A stretch of DNA of 64,000 bases from assembly GCF_003172895.1 (NCBI RefSeq), contig NZ_QGKL01000026.1, positions 1 to 64,000 on the forward strand. Direction: 5' to 3'. The stretch is from Leucothrix arctica (GTDB lineage Bacteria > Pseudomonadota > Gammaproteobacteria > Thiotrichales > Thiotrichaceae). The notes beneath the pieces were generated by a model. It did not search any database and was not told where the DNA came from. It was given only the letters and a program-made list of their open reading frames with translations. A program made the position numbers and the translations under genes. Numbering within the stretch: position 1 is the first letter of the stretch; each line of letters starts with the position of its first letter. Shown piece by piece: positions 54,364-63,527 of the stretch.

Positions 54364-54660
54364 ATGGAACCTCTAGAAGAGATGAGAAAAAGTATCGATA
54401 ACATCGACAATGCGATTGTTGCTATGTTCGCTGAGCGATTTAAAGTTACTAACAAAGTTGGGATTTTTAAGGCAGAGAATCAGTTGGTTTCAAAAGACCA
54501 TGAAAAAGAAAAATTACAATTTGAAAGGATGACTGAACTCGCTGAACAATATGGTCTTGACCCAGAATTTGCTCAATCATATTTAGAAGCAGTCATTGAT
54601 CGAGTTGTAAAAAATCATGAACAAATCGCTCGCTCTTACAATGATGGTCCAGCTACTTAA
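54364..54660 (+). CDS. Monofunctional chorismate mutase (AroQ type)
   Basis: A 98-residue all-helical enzyme of the AroQ class that rearranges chorismate to prephenate for Phe/Tyr synthesis. Features are the first helix EMRKSIDNIDNAIVAMFAERF with the family's Arg and Asp, KVGIFKAENQ (catalytic Lys) and the later helix with Glu/Arg residues (FAQSYLEAVIDRVVKNHEQI). AAGGAGAG precedes the ATG. No prephenate dehydratase or dehydrogenase domain is fused, and no signal peptide is present, so it acts in the cytoplasm. Confidence 0.85.
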   Translation: MEPLEEMRKSIDNIDNAIVAMFAERFKVTNKVGIFKAENQLVSKDHEKEKLQFERMTELAEQYGLDPEFAQSYLEAVIDRVVKNHEQIARSYNDGPAT

Positions 54661-54820
54661 TAAGGCGTATAAATTCCCTTCGGCGCAAGTGCGTCGGAAA
54701 GGGGTTACTGTCGTTTAACTTAGAGTTATAAGAATCAAATGATGAGTATCACGCAAGTATGCAAGGAAGGTATTTCTCGACTGAGGGATATTTCCAGAAA
54801 GGCGAACAATAGGGAGTCAT

Positions 54821-55294
54821 ATGGATCTTAGATATTTGAAGGACTCAGATAAGTCAGGCGTTTGTAAACTGTCGCACCAGATAAACAGTGACCACTATTT
54901 GAATGAGCCAGGAGTTTTTTGTCAGCCTGTCGCTGAGGGTGATGATTGGAGCTTTTGGAAAGAGTCACACGAAAAGGATGGCGGTTTCGTTCTTGTGGCG
55001 CTTTCAAATAGCAATGTTGTGGGCTTTGTGGCTGCCGAGGTTTCTGATATGCCGAACCTGCCTTTTTTGAACCCGATGAAACGCTGCAAAATTGCAACAA
55101 TAGTAGTCTCAGATGAACACCAGAAAAAAGGCGTAGGTTCTGAGTTATTTGAAAAGGTATGTGAAATAGCTAAAGAGCATGGTGCTCAGCGTCTAGTTTT
55201 AGACGTATTTACTTTCAATAAAACTGCTGTTGATTTCTACGAAAATCATGGCTTCAAAAATACAGCTACACATATGTCGAAATCATTGGCCTAA
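54821..55294 (+). CDS. GNAT-family acetyltransferase
   Basis: A 157-residue GNAT enzyme. The acetyl-CoA binding region is IATIVVSDEHQKKGVGSELFEKV near residue 95 (the Q/R-x-x-G-x-G/A motif), followed by LDVFTFNKTAVDFYENHGFK near residue 130, the usual C-terminal Tyr and turn. The ATG follows AGGGAG. No neighbour points to a substrate; N-terminal or small-amine acetylation are both possible. Confidence 0.8.
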   Translation: MDLRYLKDSDKSGVCKLSHQINSDHYLNEPGVFCQPVAEGDDWSFWKESHEKDGGFVLVALSNSNVVGFVAAEVSDMPNLPFLNPMKRCKIATIVVSDEHQKKGVGSELFEKVCEIAKEHGAQRLVLDVFTFNKTAVDFYENHGFKNTATHMSKSLA

Positions 55295-55413
55295 ATAGTT
55301 GATTAAACGGCCAGAAACTCTCAGTATTATCAAGTCAAAGTGAATCGAGTCACCATGTTCTAAGTGTTTTAAGATTTACCAGCTCAGCCAATGGAGGAAC
55401 CTAAAGGGATTTT

Positions 55414-57267
55414 ATGTTTAGCATATTTGAAAAGATCACGCGTAGCGCTCTGAATTTAATCGATCCATATGTCCCAAGTGATACGCCACCAACAGATTCA
55501 GTTTGGCGTTACATCAGGGCAAACTTGAAGCCAATGCGCAAAGCAATAGCACTGAGCCTAGTGTTAACGGTGATCGCCGCTTGCATTGAAGTTTGGTTGA
55601 TCAGTTACGCTGGTAAGCTTATTGATACGCTGGCGCAAACAACGCCAGAAAAAATCTGGCAAGTTCATGGCGGTGAGTTTATTTTGGCAGCACTTGCCGT
55701 ACTTTTCGTACGCCCTCTATCGCAATGTGCACGCCACGTGGTAAACGATATCAGCATCAGTTGTAATGTCGCGAATCTGTTTCGCTGGCGTGGACACCAG
55801 CACCTTTCTAAGCAATCTGTTGGCTGGTTTCAAGATGATCTCGCAGGGCGTACGTCGGTGCGGCTTGTCGATCTGGGCAATCAAGCATCCTACATTATTG
55901 GCGGTCTGCTCAACGCAGTGGCCTTTGGTCTTGTCTACATGATCGGTATGATCATTCTCATGGCGCAAACAGATATCCGCTTGGCTTTGCCGCTTGTGCT
56001 TTGGGTTGCGCTCTACATGGGGATTATGATTCGCATTATCCCGCGCATGGTGAAGGCGCAGCGGAAGTTTTTCAGCGCGAAATCTGCGCTCGTGGGCAAT
56101 GTCGTGGATAGCTTTTCTAACTTTGACACGCTGAAGTTATTTTCTCGACGCGAAGATATCTCAGCGGATCACAAAGTAAGCTTAGAACTGACGCGCGAGA
56201 AACTGTTCTTATCGAGACAAATTTCTATTTCAATGAACACCATCGTTGTACTTCTAGAAGGTCTGATCATGGTCGGCTTCATTGGTTATGGCGTTTGGTT
56301 GTGGTCTGTTGGGGCGGGTACGATTGGTCTTATCGGCTCTGCTGTGGCGCTGAGCCTACGGATCACCAGTTTGGCAGAGTGGGTACTCAATGAAGTGTGG
56401 CGTATCTTCGAAAGTGTCGGCAACTTGCAGGAGTCACTTAAAACCGTTGCGCAGCCAATCACCATTCCCGAGCACCGTGATGCAAAAGATCTCGTCGTCA
56501 CAGGCGGCCAGATCACATTAGAAGGCTTGAACCACCAATATGGCACAGGGCGTGGCGGTTTAAATGACGTTTCTATAAAACTGGGCGCAGGTGAGAAAGT
56601 CGGCCTTGTTGGACGTTCTGGCGCGGGTAAGTCGACATTGGTAAATCTGATCTTACGTTTTTATGAAGCTGAGAAGGGTACTATCCTCATTGATGGTCAA
56701 GACATTCGCACGGTTGACCAAGATAGTCTGCGCGGTGCCATTGGTATGGTGAGCCAACAAGCCGCGCTCCTCAACCGATCTGTTTATGACAACATTGCGC
56801 TAGGTAAAGCGGATGCAACACTCGATGAGATCATGGCAGCAGCGAAAAAAGCTAAGGCGGATGACTTCATTGGAGAGTTGAAAGATAGCAAAGGTCGTAC
56901 AGGGTATGATGCGCATGTGGGCGAACGCGGTGTTAAATTATCTGGCGGGCAACGCCAACGTATTGCTTTGGCACGTGTGTTTTTGAAAAATGCACCTATC
57001 TTGATTTTGGATGAAGCGACGTCAGCACTGGACAGTGAAGTTGAAGCCGAAATTCAAGCAGAGCTGCAAGCCGTGATGGAGGGGAAAACGGTGATTGCAA
57101 TCGCGCATCGTTTATCGACGATTGCGCAGATGGATCGTATTCTTGTGCTCGAAGAAGGGCAGGTCATTGAAGATGGTTCGCATGATGAGCTGGTCAAGCA
57201 AGACACGCGTTACGCTGGGTTCTGGAAGCGTCAATCTGGCGGGTTTATTGGAGCGGATGAGGAGTAA
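55414..57267 (+). CDS. ABC exporter, single-chain half-transporter
   Basis: A 617-residue type I exporter with an N-terminal membrane domain (six helices, about residues 35-340) and a complete ATPase domain: Walker A GRSGAGKSTLVN near residue 398, signature LSGGQRQRIALARVF, Walker B ILILDEATSALDSE and H-loop AHRLST. It probably works as a homodimer. Upstream GGAGGAACC gives the ribosome site. It differs from the exporter pair at the start of the window in length and sequence. The substrate is unknown; multidrug or lipid export is typical of the class. Confidence 0.88.
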   Translation: MFSIFEKITRSALNLIDPYVPSDTPPTDSVWRYIRANLKPMRKAIALSLVLTVIAACIEVWLISYAGKLIDTLAQTTPEKIWQVHGGEFILAALAVLFVRPLSQCARHVVNDISISCNVANLFRWRGHQHLSKQSVGWFQDDLAGRTSVRLVDLGNQASYIIGGLLNAVAFGLVYMIGMIILMAQTDIRLALPLVLWVALYMGIMIRIIPRMVKAQRKFFSAKSALVGNVVDSFSNFDTLKLFSRREDISADHKVSLELTREKLFLSRQISISMNTIVVLLEGLIMVGFIGYGVWLWSVGAGTIGLIGSAVALSLRITSLAEWVLNEVWRIFESVGNLQESLKTVAQPITIPEHRDAKDLVVTGGQITLEGLNHQYGTGRGGLNDVSIKLGAGEKVGLVGRSGAGKSTLVNLILRFYEAEKGTILIDGQDIRTVDQDSLRGAIGMVSQQAALLNRSVYDNIALGKADATLDEIMAAAKKAKADDFIGELKDSKGRTGYDAHVGERGVKLSGGQRQRIALARVFLKNAPILILDEATSALDSEVEAEIQAELQAVMEGKTVIAIAHRLSTIAQMDRILVLEEGQVIEDGSHDELVKQDTRYAGFWKRQSGGFIGADEE

Positions 57268-57480
57268 TTTAAGAAATTCTTTGTTATAGCCGTTTAATAC
57301 CATTATTTTTCGGCTGAAATTTGACCTATTCGTAGAGTTAAAAGAAGTTTACGTTGAAGATTTGATTCATGTAACGTCGTATATAACAAACAGATGAAAT
57401 AGGGCTGTAAGAATCTGGGTATATAGATTTCACTGTGCTCTATTTAGCCATCTGTGCTTTGCCTGTTATTTAGGTATTGT

Positions 57481-58092
57481 TCACTCAGCACGAAAAAATA
57501 ACTCATCATCCTGCCAAAAAGTAACCAGTGTAATCTGCCGACTTTCTAACTTGCTACGCCTCTCTGGATGAAGGTCTGGTAGTTGGTATAAGCCGTTTGC
57601 AGGCAGCTCTACTTCACGGTTCACGATCGACGTCATATCTATCCAAAGCTGATAAACCGTATCTGCAACCTCCATACGCTGGTTCTCATAAAATGTATTG
57701 TGATGAAAGAAGTCAATCGGTGCTAACTGCGCTGCCACTGACCAAATTAATTGCTGTGGGTGTTGCTCACCAAATTCGATTAAAAAGCTTGGGAAATGGG
57801 CTGCGTAGATGGTAAAAATGGGTTGTTCTGGTGGGTGTGCTTTTAAGTACTGGGCGCAAATGAACGGGTAACCTTGTGCACCGATGTAGGCATGCGCAAT
57901 AGGGAAGTGCGACTGCAAATGCTGCTCGACACCCACGTGAAAATTACGTTGGTAAATACTTAACGCGACTTCTTTTGGAATGCGTGAACTGCAACGCCAG
58001 TTATCCAGTCCACCAGAGTCACTTTCCTGATAAATGTGCTCAGACATCTGTTGTTGCGCTTCGGAGAAGGGCGAGGTTTGTTTATTGCCCAT
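57481..58092 (-). CDS. DUF2063 partner protein of an MNIO locus
   Basis: A 203-residue protein with the DUF2063 (BufC/HvfC-like) outline: SIYQRNFHVGVEQHLQSHFPIAHAYIG near the N-terminus, then a helical middle (LIEFGEQHPQQLIWSVAAQLAPIDFFHHNTF). This family partners DUF692 oxidases and probably helps them bind the precursor peptide. It overlaps the stop of the upstream DUF692 gene by 11 bases, so the two were coupled. That upstream gene is now broken, so this copy may have lost its use. Confidence 0.75.
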   Translation of the reverse strand: MGNKQTSPFSEAQQQMSEHIYQESDSGGLDNWRCSSRIPKEVALSIYQRNFHVGVEQHLQSHFPIAHAYIGAQGYPFICAQYLKAHPPEQPIFTIYAAHFPSFLIEFGEQHPQQLIWSVAAQLAPIDFFHHNTFYENQRMEVADTVYQLWIDMTSIVNREVELPANGLYQLPDLHPERRSKLESRQITLVTFWQDDELFFRAE

Positions 58093-58855
58093 AAATATTC
58101 CTAGCTAACATTTGGCGTTCACTTTCTAATTCATCAAAGCCGGGTAAGTTATTATCACGCTCGATAATAGTAGGGATGTCACCGTAGGCGGCATGTGCGG
58201 CTTTTAGTAATTCGCAAACTTCTGGTGGGACTTCTTCACCATGCGTATCAACCCAATAGCCTTCGTCACCCTGTTCATTGCTTGGGTGAAACTTAGAGCC
58301 AGCCACGTGTATTTGTGCAATATCATTTGCACCGATTAACGATATGAGTGTGGCGAGTTCTGCGTTTGGATCAAGGTCAAAGTTAGTCGAATTGGTCCAT
58401 AGATTGTTTAAGTCTAATAGCATTCGGCAGCCAGTTCGCTTCATAAGCTCTGCGGTAAATGCCCACTCGCTCATTTCATCTTGCTGGAAACGTTGGTAAT
58501 AACTAATGTTTTCCAAGACTAAAGGCGCATTAATACTTTGCTGTACCTGATCAATTCGCGGACAGAGGTAGCCCAACATATCTTGAGTAAATGCAAAGGG
58601 GAGTAAGTCAAAATGTTGTCGTTTACCCGCTGCAGACCAGCACAGGTGATCAGACAGCCAAGCAGCTTCAGTATGTTGATAGATAGAAGCTAAGGCACTG
58701 AGGGTATTTGGTATCTAAAGGGTATGGGCCAGCAATGTTTAAACCAACCGCTTGTAGTGCAATAGGGTAATGCTCGCGTACAATAGTAAATCATCTGCGA
58801 TCATTTCAAACCAAGGTGTTTTTTGGTTTGTTTCGTAGAATGATATGCTTCCCGC
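58082..58855 (-). pseudogene. DUF692 (MNIO) iron oxidase gene, frameshifted
   Basis: The last 165 codons are open from 58579 (MLGYLCPRIDQVQQ...LVLENISYYQ, CRMLLDLNNLWTNS, IAQIHVAGS, DTHGEEV). Upstream the homology continues in other frames: AAWLSDHLCWSAAGKRQHFD up to about 58705, then REHYPIALQAVGLNIAGPYP, then TPWFEMIADD near 58800-58820. At least two frameshifts (near 58705 and 58785) plus a small deletion split the gene. The intact family member makes modified peptides with iron ions; compare the intact copy at 62700. This one cannot make a full protein. Confidence 0.82.
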
Positions 58856-58864
58856 TCACTTACG

Positions 58865-58968
58865 TTACGATTTTTTTAACTTGGAACTCAGTCTTTACTA
58901 AGACAGTGCTACCGTCTTTGTTCTTAACCATGAAGTGGCCATTTTCGTGCTGAGCATACTCTTCAACT
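58865..58968 (-). pseudogene. Unidentified gene remnant
   Basis: A short minus-strand frame ending with TAA at 58865-58867 reads HLVEEYAQHENGHFMVKNKD then GSTVLVKTEFQVKKIVT. A stop lies just upstream and there is no start. It looks like a real protein tail rather than chance, but I cannot identify it. It lies upstream of the broken DUF692 gene. Confidence 0.35.
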
Positions 58969-59017
58969 AAATGCCTTTATATTTAAAAATTAAGAGAAAT
59001 GTTATTAAAGTCATGTA

Positions 59018-59053
59018 TAAAAAACACACGCCTCTTCATAAAGACGCGCACAT
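59018..59053 (-). terminator. Minus-strand terminator with no matching gene
   Basis: On the minus strand CGCGTCTT and AAGAGGCG (one mismatch) with loop TATG are followed by GTGTTTTTT. No intact minus-strand gene lies upstream, since 59251 starts a plus-strand gene. The rest of the 58975-59250 gap shows nothing. Confidence 0.45.
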
Positions 59054-59250
59054 GAAAAAATGACTGCATTTTAATTTTATAAGGTTTATTTAGCTATTCC
59101 GTTGTTCACTCGCGTGTTGGTCGAAATATTTAGGTAAGTGTATTGCTAGATGCCCTACAATGATGCTTAGGGTATGTCTATAAATTCCCCACCAATGATA
59201 TAAAATAAAATCTGACTCTCTTTTTAACACTCAACATAAAGCCACTACTA

Positions 59251-60153
59251 ATGAACGAAAATATTTCCAATTTTATTAAAGGATTAGCCATGGGTGCGGC
59301 TAACGTAATCCCTGGTGTTTCAGGCGGAACTGTTGCGTTGGTGACAGGCATCTATGAGCGCCTGATTAATGCACTCAAGTCATGCGACCTTAATGCATTA
59401 AAACTGCTATTTTCTAGAAACTTTAAAGGGGCATGGAAGCATGTTGATGGTGCTTTCTTATCGTCAATATTAGGCGGTGTGGTGGTGAGTATTGTTAGCT
59501 TGGCTAAGGTACTTGAGTACTTGCTAGATAATTACGAAGTACTGACCATGGCGTTTTTCTTCGGGCTAATAGCGGTGTCCGTCATCAGTGTTGGGCGTAC
59601 AGTGAAGAAGTGGGGCGCAAGTGCTTTGATAGCCCTTGTACTAGGAACCATACTGGCCGTGAGTGTCGCCATGCTGGCACCGGCTGGTGAAAACGCCAAT
59701 GCAGGTTATTTGTTTCTCTGTGGTGTGATTGCCATTTGCTCAATGATTTTACCCGGCTTGTCAGGCTCATTTGTTCTCATTATTTTGGGTAACTACGCGC
59801 TGGTGCTAGGTGCGATAGGCCGTTTTGATATGGCTATCTTGTTGCCAATGGCTTTAGGTTGTGGCTTAGGTTTGCTTGCCTTTGCTCACTTGTTAGGTTG
59901 GGTGTACGACAAGTTTCATGATCAAACCGTTGCTTTGATGACAGGCTTTATAGTCGGGTCGTTAGCGATTGTTTGGCCGTGGAAAAACACATTAACTGAA
60001 ATCGTTACTCGTGAAGGTAAGGACGACAAAGTTATTACCACTGGCTACGAATGGTTTACGCCTATGTTAAACGAGAGCTCAACGCTGATGGCTTTGGGTT
60101 TAATGGTGGTCGGCGGATTAATGATCTGGGGTATGGAGAAAGTGTCGAAGTAG
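59251..60153 (+). CDS. popT: DUF368 (PopT-type) polyprenyl-phosphate translocase
   Basis: A 300-residue membrane protein with two repeated halves: GLAMGAANVIPGVSGGTVAL near residue 10 and ICSMILPGLSGSFVLIILGNYA near residue 162. This inverted repeat with PGxSG motifs is the DUF368 family, for which members in Gram-positive and Vibrio species return undecaprenyl phosphate across the inner membrane for wall and surface-polymer synthesis. About eight to ten helices. The symbol rests on family membership. It stands alone between the broken DUF692 locus and rhlE. Confidence 0.82.
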   Translation: MNENISNFIKGLAMGAANVIPGVSGGTVALVTGIYERLINALKSCDLNALKLLFSRNFKGAWKHVDGAFLSSILGGVVVSIVSLAKVLEYLLDNYEVLTMAFFFGLIAVSVISVGRTVKKWGASALIALVLGTILAVSVAMLAPAGENANAGYLFLCGVIAICSMILPGLSGSFVLIILGNYALVLGAIGRFDMAILLPMALGCGLGLLAFAHLLGWVYDKFHDQTVALMTGFIVGSLAIVWPWKNTLTEIVTREGKDDKVITTGYEWFTPMLNESSTLMALGLMVVGGLMIWGMEKVSK

Positions 60154-60264
60154 CGTTTTCACTATAGATTTTGCGAATTCTGAAAATAATCAATGATCAC
60201 CTAACGTTAGGTTAAATTTTCAGGCATCATCTAGAAAATTTCACCCCCCAAGGAATGTTAATTC

Positions 60265-61542
60265 ATGTCATTTGACGCTTTAGGCTTGTATGATGAGCTG
60301 TTAAAAACGATTGCCGAACAAGGCTACTCAACGCCATCACCGATACAACTTGAAGCGATTCCGGCGGTGCTTAGTAAGCGCGACGTGATGGCTGTAGCGC
60401 AAACGGGTACAGGTAAAACAGCGGGTTTTACCTTGCCTGTGGTTCAGTTGTTGTCTGGAGGCGCTAGCCCTCAGTCAAAATCTGTTCGTGCGTTAATCAT
60501 TACACCCACTCGTGAGCTTGCGGCACAGGTGTTTGAGAGTGTTAAAAATTACAGCCGCGCGATGAATATTCGATCTGCAGCCGTGTTTGGCGGGATGCGC
60601 ATTGAACCGCAAATCTCTGAGCTAGAAAGTGGTCTAGATGTGCTTGTCGCAACCCCGGGTCGTTTGATAGACCTTTATAAACAACAAGCCATTAACTTTG
60701 ACCAACTTGAGATACTCGTCTTAGATGAAGCTGATCGGATGTTGGACTTGGGCTTTATCGACGACATCCGTCACATCCAAACGCTACTGCCGCTTAATCG
60801 TCAAACGCTCATGTTTTCAGCAACGTTTTCTAAAGCGATCAAGTCACTTGCAGATGGCATGTTGAATGACCAAATACTGATTGAAGTGACTGCGGTAAAC
60901 AGTATCGCCGATACAGTAAAGCAAGTCGTTCACCCTGTAGATAAAGAGCTTAAGAGTCAGGTATTAATCCATCTGATTAAGCAAAATAAATGGCATCAAG
61001 TGTTGGTGTTTAGTCGTACCAAGCGAGGTGCGGATAGTTTAGTTGTCGAGCTAAAGAACGCAGGTATTCCTGCAGAATCTATTCATGCGAACAGAACTCA
61101 GCATGCGCGTACTCATGCCTTAGAAGACTTTAAGACGGGTGCGGTCGTTGCGCTTGTTGCGACGGATATTGCGTCTCGTGGAATAGATGTCGACCAGCTA
61201 CCGTGCGTGGTTAACTTTGACCTGCCTTATGTGCCAGAAGACTATGTGCACCGCATTGGTCGTACGGGGCGTGCAGGGACTTCAGGCTTAGCAGTGTCAT
61301 TGTTTAGTGAAGATGAATATAAGCAGTTACAGGCGATTGAGCGGCTTATTGAGCGTAAGTTTGAGCGTGACGTGATTCCGGGCTTTGAGCCTAGCGTGGC
61401 AGGACTGGCACATCCTTCAGTTGATGAAGAGTATGGTAATTTTGAAGCAGACCCTCAAGCGTCAAAGCGAGGGAAGTCAAAAGGGCGTGGTGGTCGTGGG
61501 AAATCTAAATCTAAGCGTGAGAGCTGGCGGGATCTGTTGTAA
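60265..61542 (+). CDS. rhlE: DEAD-box RNA helicase, RhlE type
   Basis: A 425-residue helicase. The Q motif GYSTPSPIQLEAIP, Walker A AQTGTGKTAGF near residue 50, PTRELAAQV, TPGRLIDLYKQQ, DEADRMLDLGFIDDI, SATFSKAIKSLA and HRIGRTGRAGTSGLAVSL are all present. The FEALGL-type start (MSFDALGLYDELL) and the basic tail (KRGKSKGRGGRGKSKSKR) fit RhlE, which assists ribosome assembly and RNA turnover. It is the second DEAD-box gene here besides rhlB. Confidence 0.87.
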   Translation: MSFDALGLYDELLKTIAEQGYSTPSPIQLEAIPAVLSKRDVMAVAQTGTGKTAGFTLPVVQLLSGGASPQSKSVRALIITPTRELAAQVFESVKNYSRAMNIRSAAVFGGMRIEPQISELESGLDVLVATPGRLIDLYKQQAINFDQLEILVLDEADRMLDLGFIDDIRHIQTLLPLNRQTLMFSATFSKAIKSLADGMLNDQILIEVTAVNSIADTVKQVVHPVDKELKSQVLIHLIKQNKWHQVLVFSRTKRGADSLVVELKNAGIPAESIHANRTQHARTHALEDFKTGAVVALVATDIASRGIDVDQLPCVVNFDLPYVPEDYVHRIGRTGRAGTSGLAVSLFSEDEYKQLQAIERLIERKFERDVIPGFEPSVAGLAHPSVDEEYGNFEADPQASKRGKSKGRGGRGKSKSKRESWRDLL

Positions 61543-61649
61543 TAGGGAAGCCTTTCTCTAATTGATATACACAGACATTTCGAAAGCTCCTGTGCCTAAT
61601 TTCGTATTGAGTATAATAAGCAGGTCGCTAACACAGGCCAGACAATCAT

Positions 61650-62540
61650 ATGTTCCCAATTAATTACATCGAACCCGTATTTCGCCCGCCCAGTGAAGCT
61701 TATTCGCTCGTTCTGCAAGTCACCAACGGTTGCTCGTGGAATAAATGTACGTTTTGCGATATGTACACCGCTGACCAAAAGAAATTCCGACCTAAGCCTC
61801 AAGCAGATATTGATCAAGAGTTACAGGCAATTGCAGCAACAGGTGAGCATGTACGTCGCGTGTTCCTGGCTGATGGCGATGCGGTGACATTGTCATTTAA
61901 ACGTCTCAAAGGCATTTTAGAATCCATCAAAAAGTACCTGCCAAAGGTACAGCGTGTTTCCTCCTATTGTTTGCCACGAAATCTACTAAATAAAACCGTC
62001 GAAGAACTTACCGAACTCCGTGAGTTAGGCCTGACGCTTATGTATGTCGGCTGTGAAAGTGGCGACGATGAAGTACTGGCTGCGATCAATAAAGGTGAGA
62101 CTTTTAACAGCTCACTAGATGCGTTGATAAAAATCAAACAAAGCGGCATGAAAAGCTCTGTGATGATTCTAAATGGCATGGGAGGCGTACGATTCAGTGA
62201 GCAGCATGCATTACGCTCAGCGTTGCTAATGAATGAAGCACAGCCTGATTATTTAGCAACACTCGTTGTGTCGTTTCCTATGGGGATGCAGCGTGTACAA
62301 GCGGGTTTTGAGGATCAATACCTGCCGCTAGAACAGATGGACTTATTCCGTGAAATGCAGATGTTATTGGAGGCGTTGGAGCTAGAGAAAACGATTTTCC
62401 GTAGCGACCATGCCTCTAACTATTTAATCCTAAAAGGTGTGTTGAATAAGGACAAAGAAAAGCTGCTGCAAACGGTGAACCAAGCGATCGCTTCACCGAG
62501 TAGTGCAGGGCTGAGACAGGAATGGCAGCGTGGGTTGTAG
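61650..62540 (+). CDS. Radical SAM protein with CX4CX2C cluster motif
   Basis: A 296-residue radical SAM enzyme. The [4Fe-4S] motif is NGCSWNKCTFCDMY near residue 29, with four residues between the first two cysteines, then FLADGDAVTLS near residue 72 and YVGCESGDDEVL near residue 132 (SAM binding). No B12-binding or C-terminal extra FeS domain is seen. It belongs to the Elp3/MiaB/NifB-like fold group; no specific reaction can be assigned. It lies about 150 bases before the intact DUF692 gene, but nothing shows they work together. Confidence 0.8.
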   Translation: MFPINYIEPVFRPPSEAYSLVLQVTNGCSWNKCTFCDMYTADQKKFRPKPQADIDQELQAIAATGEHVRRVFLADGDAVTLSFKRLKGILESIKKYLPKVQRVSSYCLPRNLLNKTVEELTELRELGLTLMYVGCESGDDEVLAAINKGETFNSSLDALIKIKQSGMKSSVMILNGMGGVRFSEQHALRSALLMNEAQPDYLATLVVSFPMGMQRVQAGFEDQYLPLEQMDLFREMQMLLEALELEKTIFRSDHASNYLILKGVLNKDKEKLLQTVNQAIASPSSAGLRQEWQRGL

Positions 62541-62699
62541 AATCTTTTAGCGATTTTCCAAATTAGAAAAACACCTAAAGTTACATCATAAAAGAGATCG
62601 CTGATGCAATGATTGTAGATCAGTCTATCATTGGTAATTGGCTTGACAGGTGAGTTATTAAGTTAGCAAACTAATATTTTTTTATTTTTGAGTAATCGT

Positions 62700-63527
62700 A
62701 TGGATCTTGCAGTTTCAGGATGTGGTATTGGGCTTCGATTTTCACATATCGATCAGATACTAGAAGAGCGTCCCCCAATCCCTTGGCTAGAGGTATTAAC
62801 TGATAATTACTTAGTTGAGGGTAGTGTGCAGCAAGATTATTTATTAGAGGTTGCCGATCATTACCCGCTTACCATGCATGGTGTGGGGTTATCACTAGGC
62901 TCAGTTGATCCATTGAACATGGATTATCTCAAGCGTTTAAAAGCGTTAGCCGATAAGGTTAAACCAGCATGGATTTCGGATCATTTATGTTGGTCAGCCG
63001 TTCATGGTATGCATACACACGACCTCATGCCTTTGCCTTACAACCAAGCTACCATTGAACATGTGTCTGCTCGTATTAAGCAAGTTCAAGACTTCTTAGG
63101 ATATGAGTTGATTATTGAGAATGTATCTAGCTACTTGCAATACAAAACGTCAGAGATGCCTGAGTGGGTGTTTTTTAGCGAAGTTGCTGAGTCTGCTGAC
63201 TGCGGCATGTTGTTAGATATTAATAATATATACGTGAGTGCCCATAATCATGAGTTTGACCCTGAGACGTATTTGAATACGGTTCCCGCTTCAAGAATTC
63301 GGCAAATGCATTTAGCTGGATTTGAAGATCGGGGTACGCATTTGCTCGACACACATGGTCACCCTGTACCAGATGTTGTGTGGGCGCTTTATGAGAAAGC
63401 ATTGCAGCGGTTTGGGCCTGTGCCAACACTGATTGAATGGGATAATAATATTCCCACCTTAGACGTTTTATTACGAGAAGCGAGTAAAGCATCAGACATG
63501 CTCCAACAGTCTGGCAAGGTGATGTAA
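62700..63527 (+). CDS. DUF692 (MNIO) multinuclear iron oxidase, intact
   Basis: A 275-residue TIM-barrel enzyme of the DUF692/MNIO family, which uses two or three iron ions to modify cysteine or other residues in ribosomal peptides (bufferins, methanobactin and relatives). Likely ligand segments are MHGVGLSLG near residue 61, WISDHLCWS near residue 98, LIIENVSSYL near residue 140, LLDINNIYVSAHNHEFDP near residue 175, MHLAGF, LLDTHGHPV and LIEWDNNIP. The ATG at 62700 follows a weak GAG; a TTG four codons upstream is also open. It abuts its DUF2063 partner. No precursor gene is visible upstream. Confidence 0.88.
   Translation: MDLAVSGCGIGLRFSHIDQILEERPPIPWLEVLTDNYLVEGSVQQDYLLEVADHYPLTMHGVGLSLGSVDPLNMDYLKRLKALADKVKPAWISDHLCWSAVHGMHTHDLMPLPYNQATIEHVSARIKQVQDFLGYELIIENVSSYLQYKTSEMPEWVFFSEVAESADCGMLLDINNIYVSAHNHEFDPETYLNTVPASRIRQMHLAGFEDRGTHLLDTHGHPVPDVVWALYEKALQRFGPVPTLIEWDNNIPTLDVLLREASKASDMLQQSGKVM

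Noticed and set aside
54673-54702. Imperfect hairpin after the chorismate mutase gene
   Set aside because: No T-run follows and the stem has mismatches.
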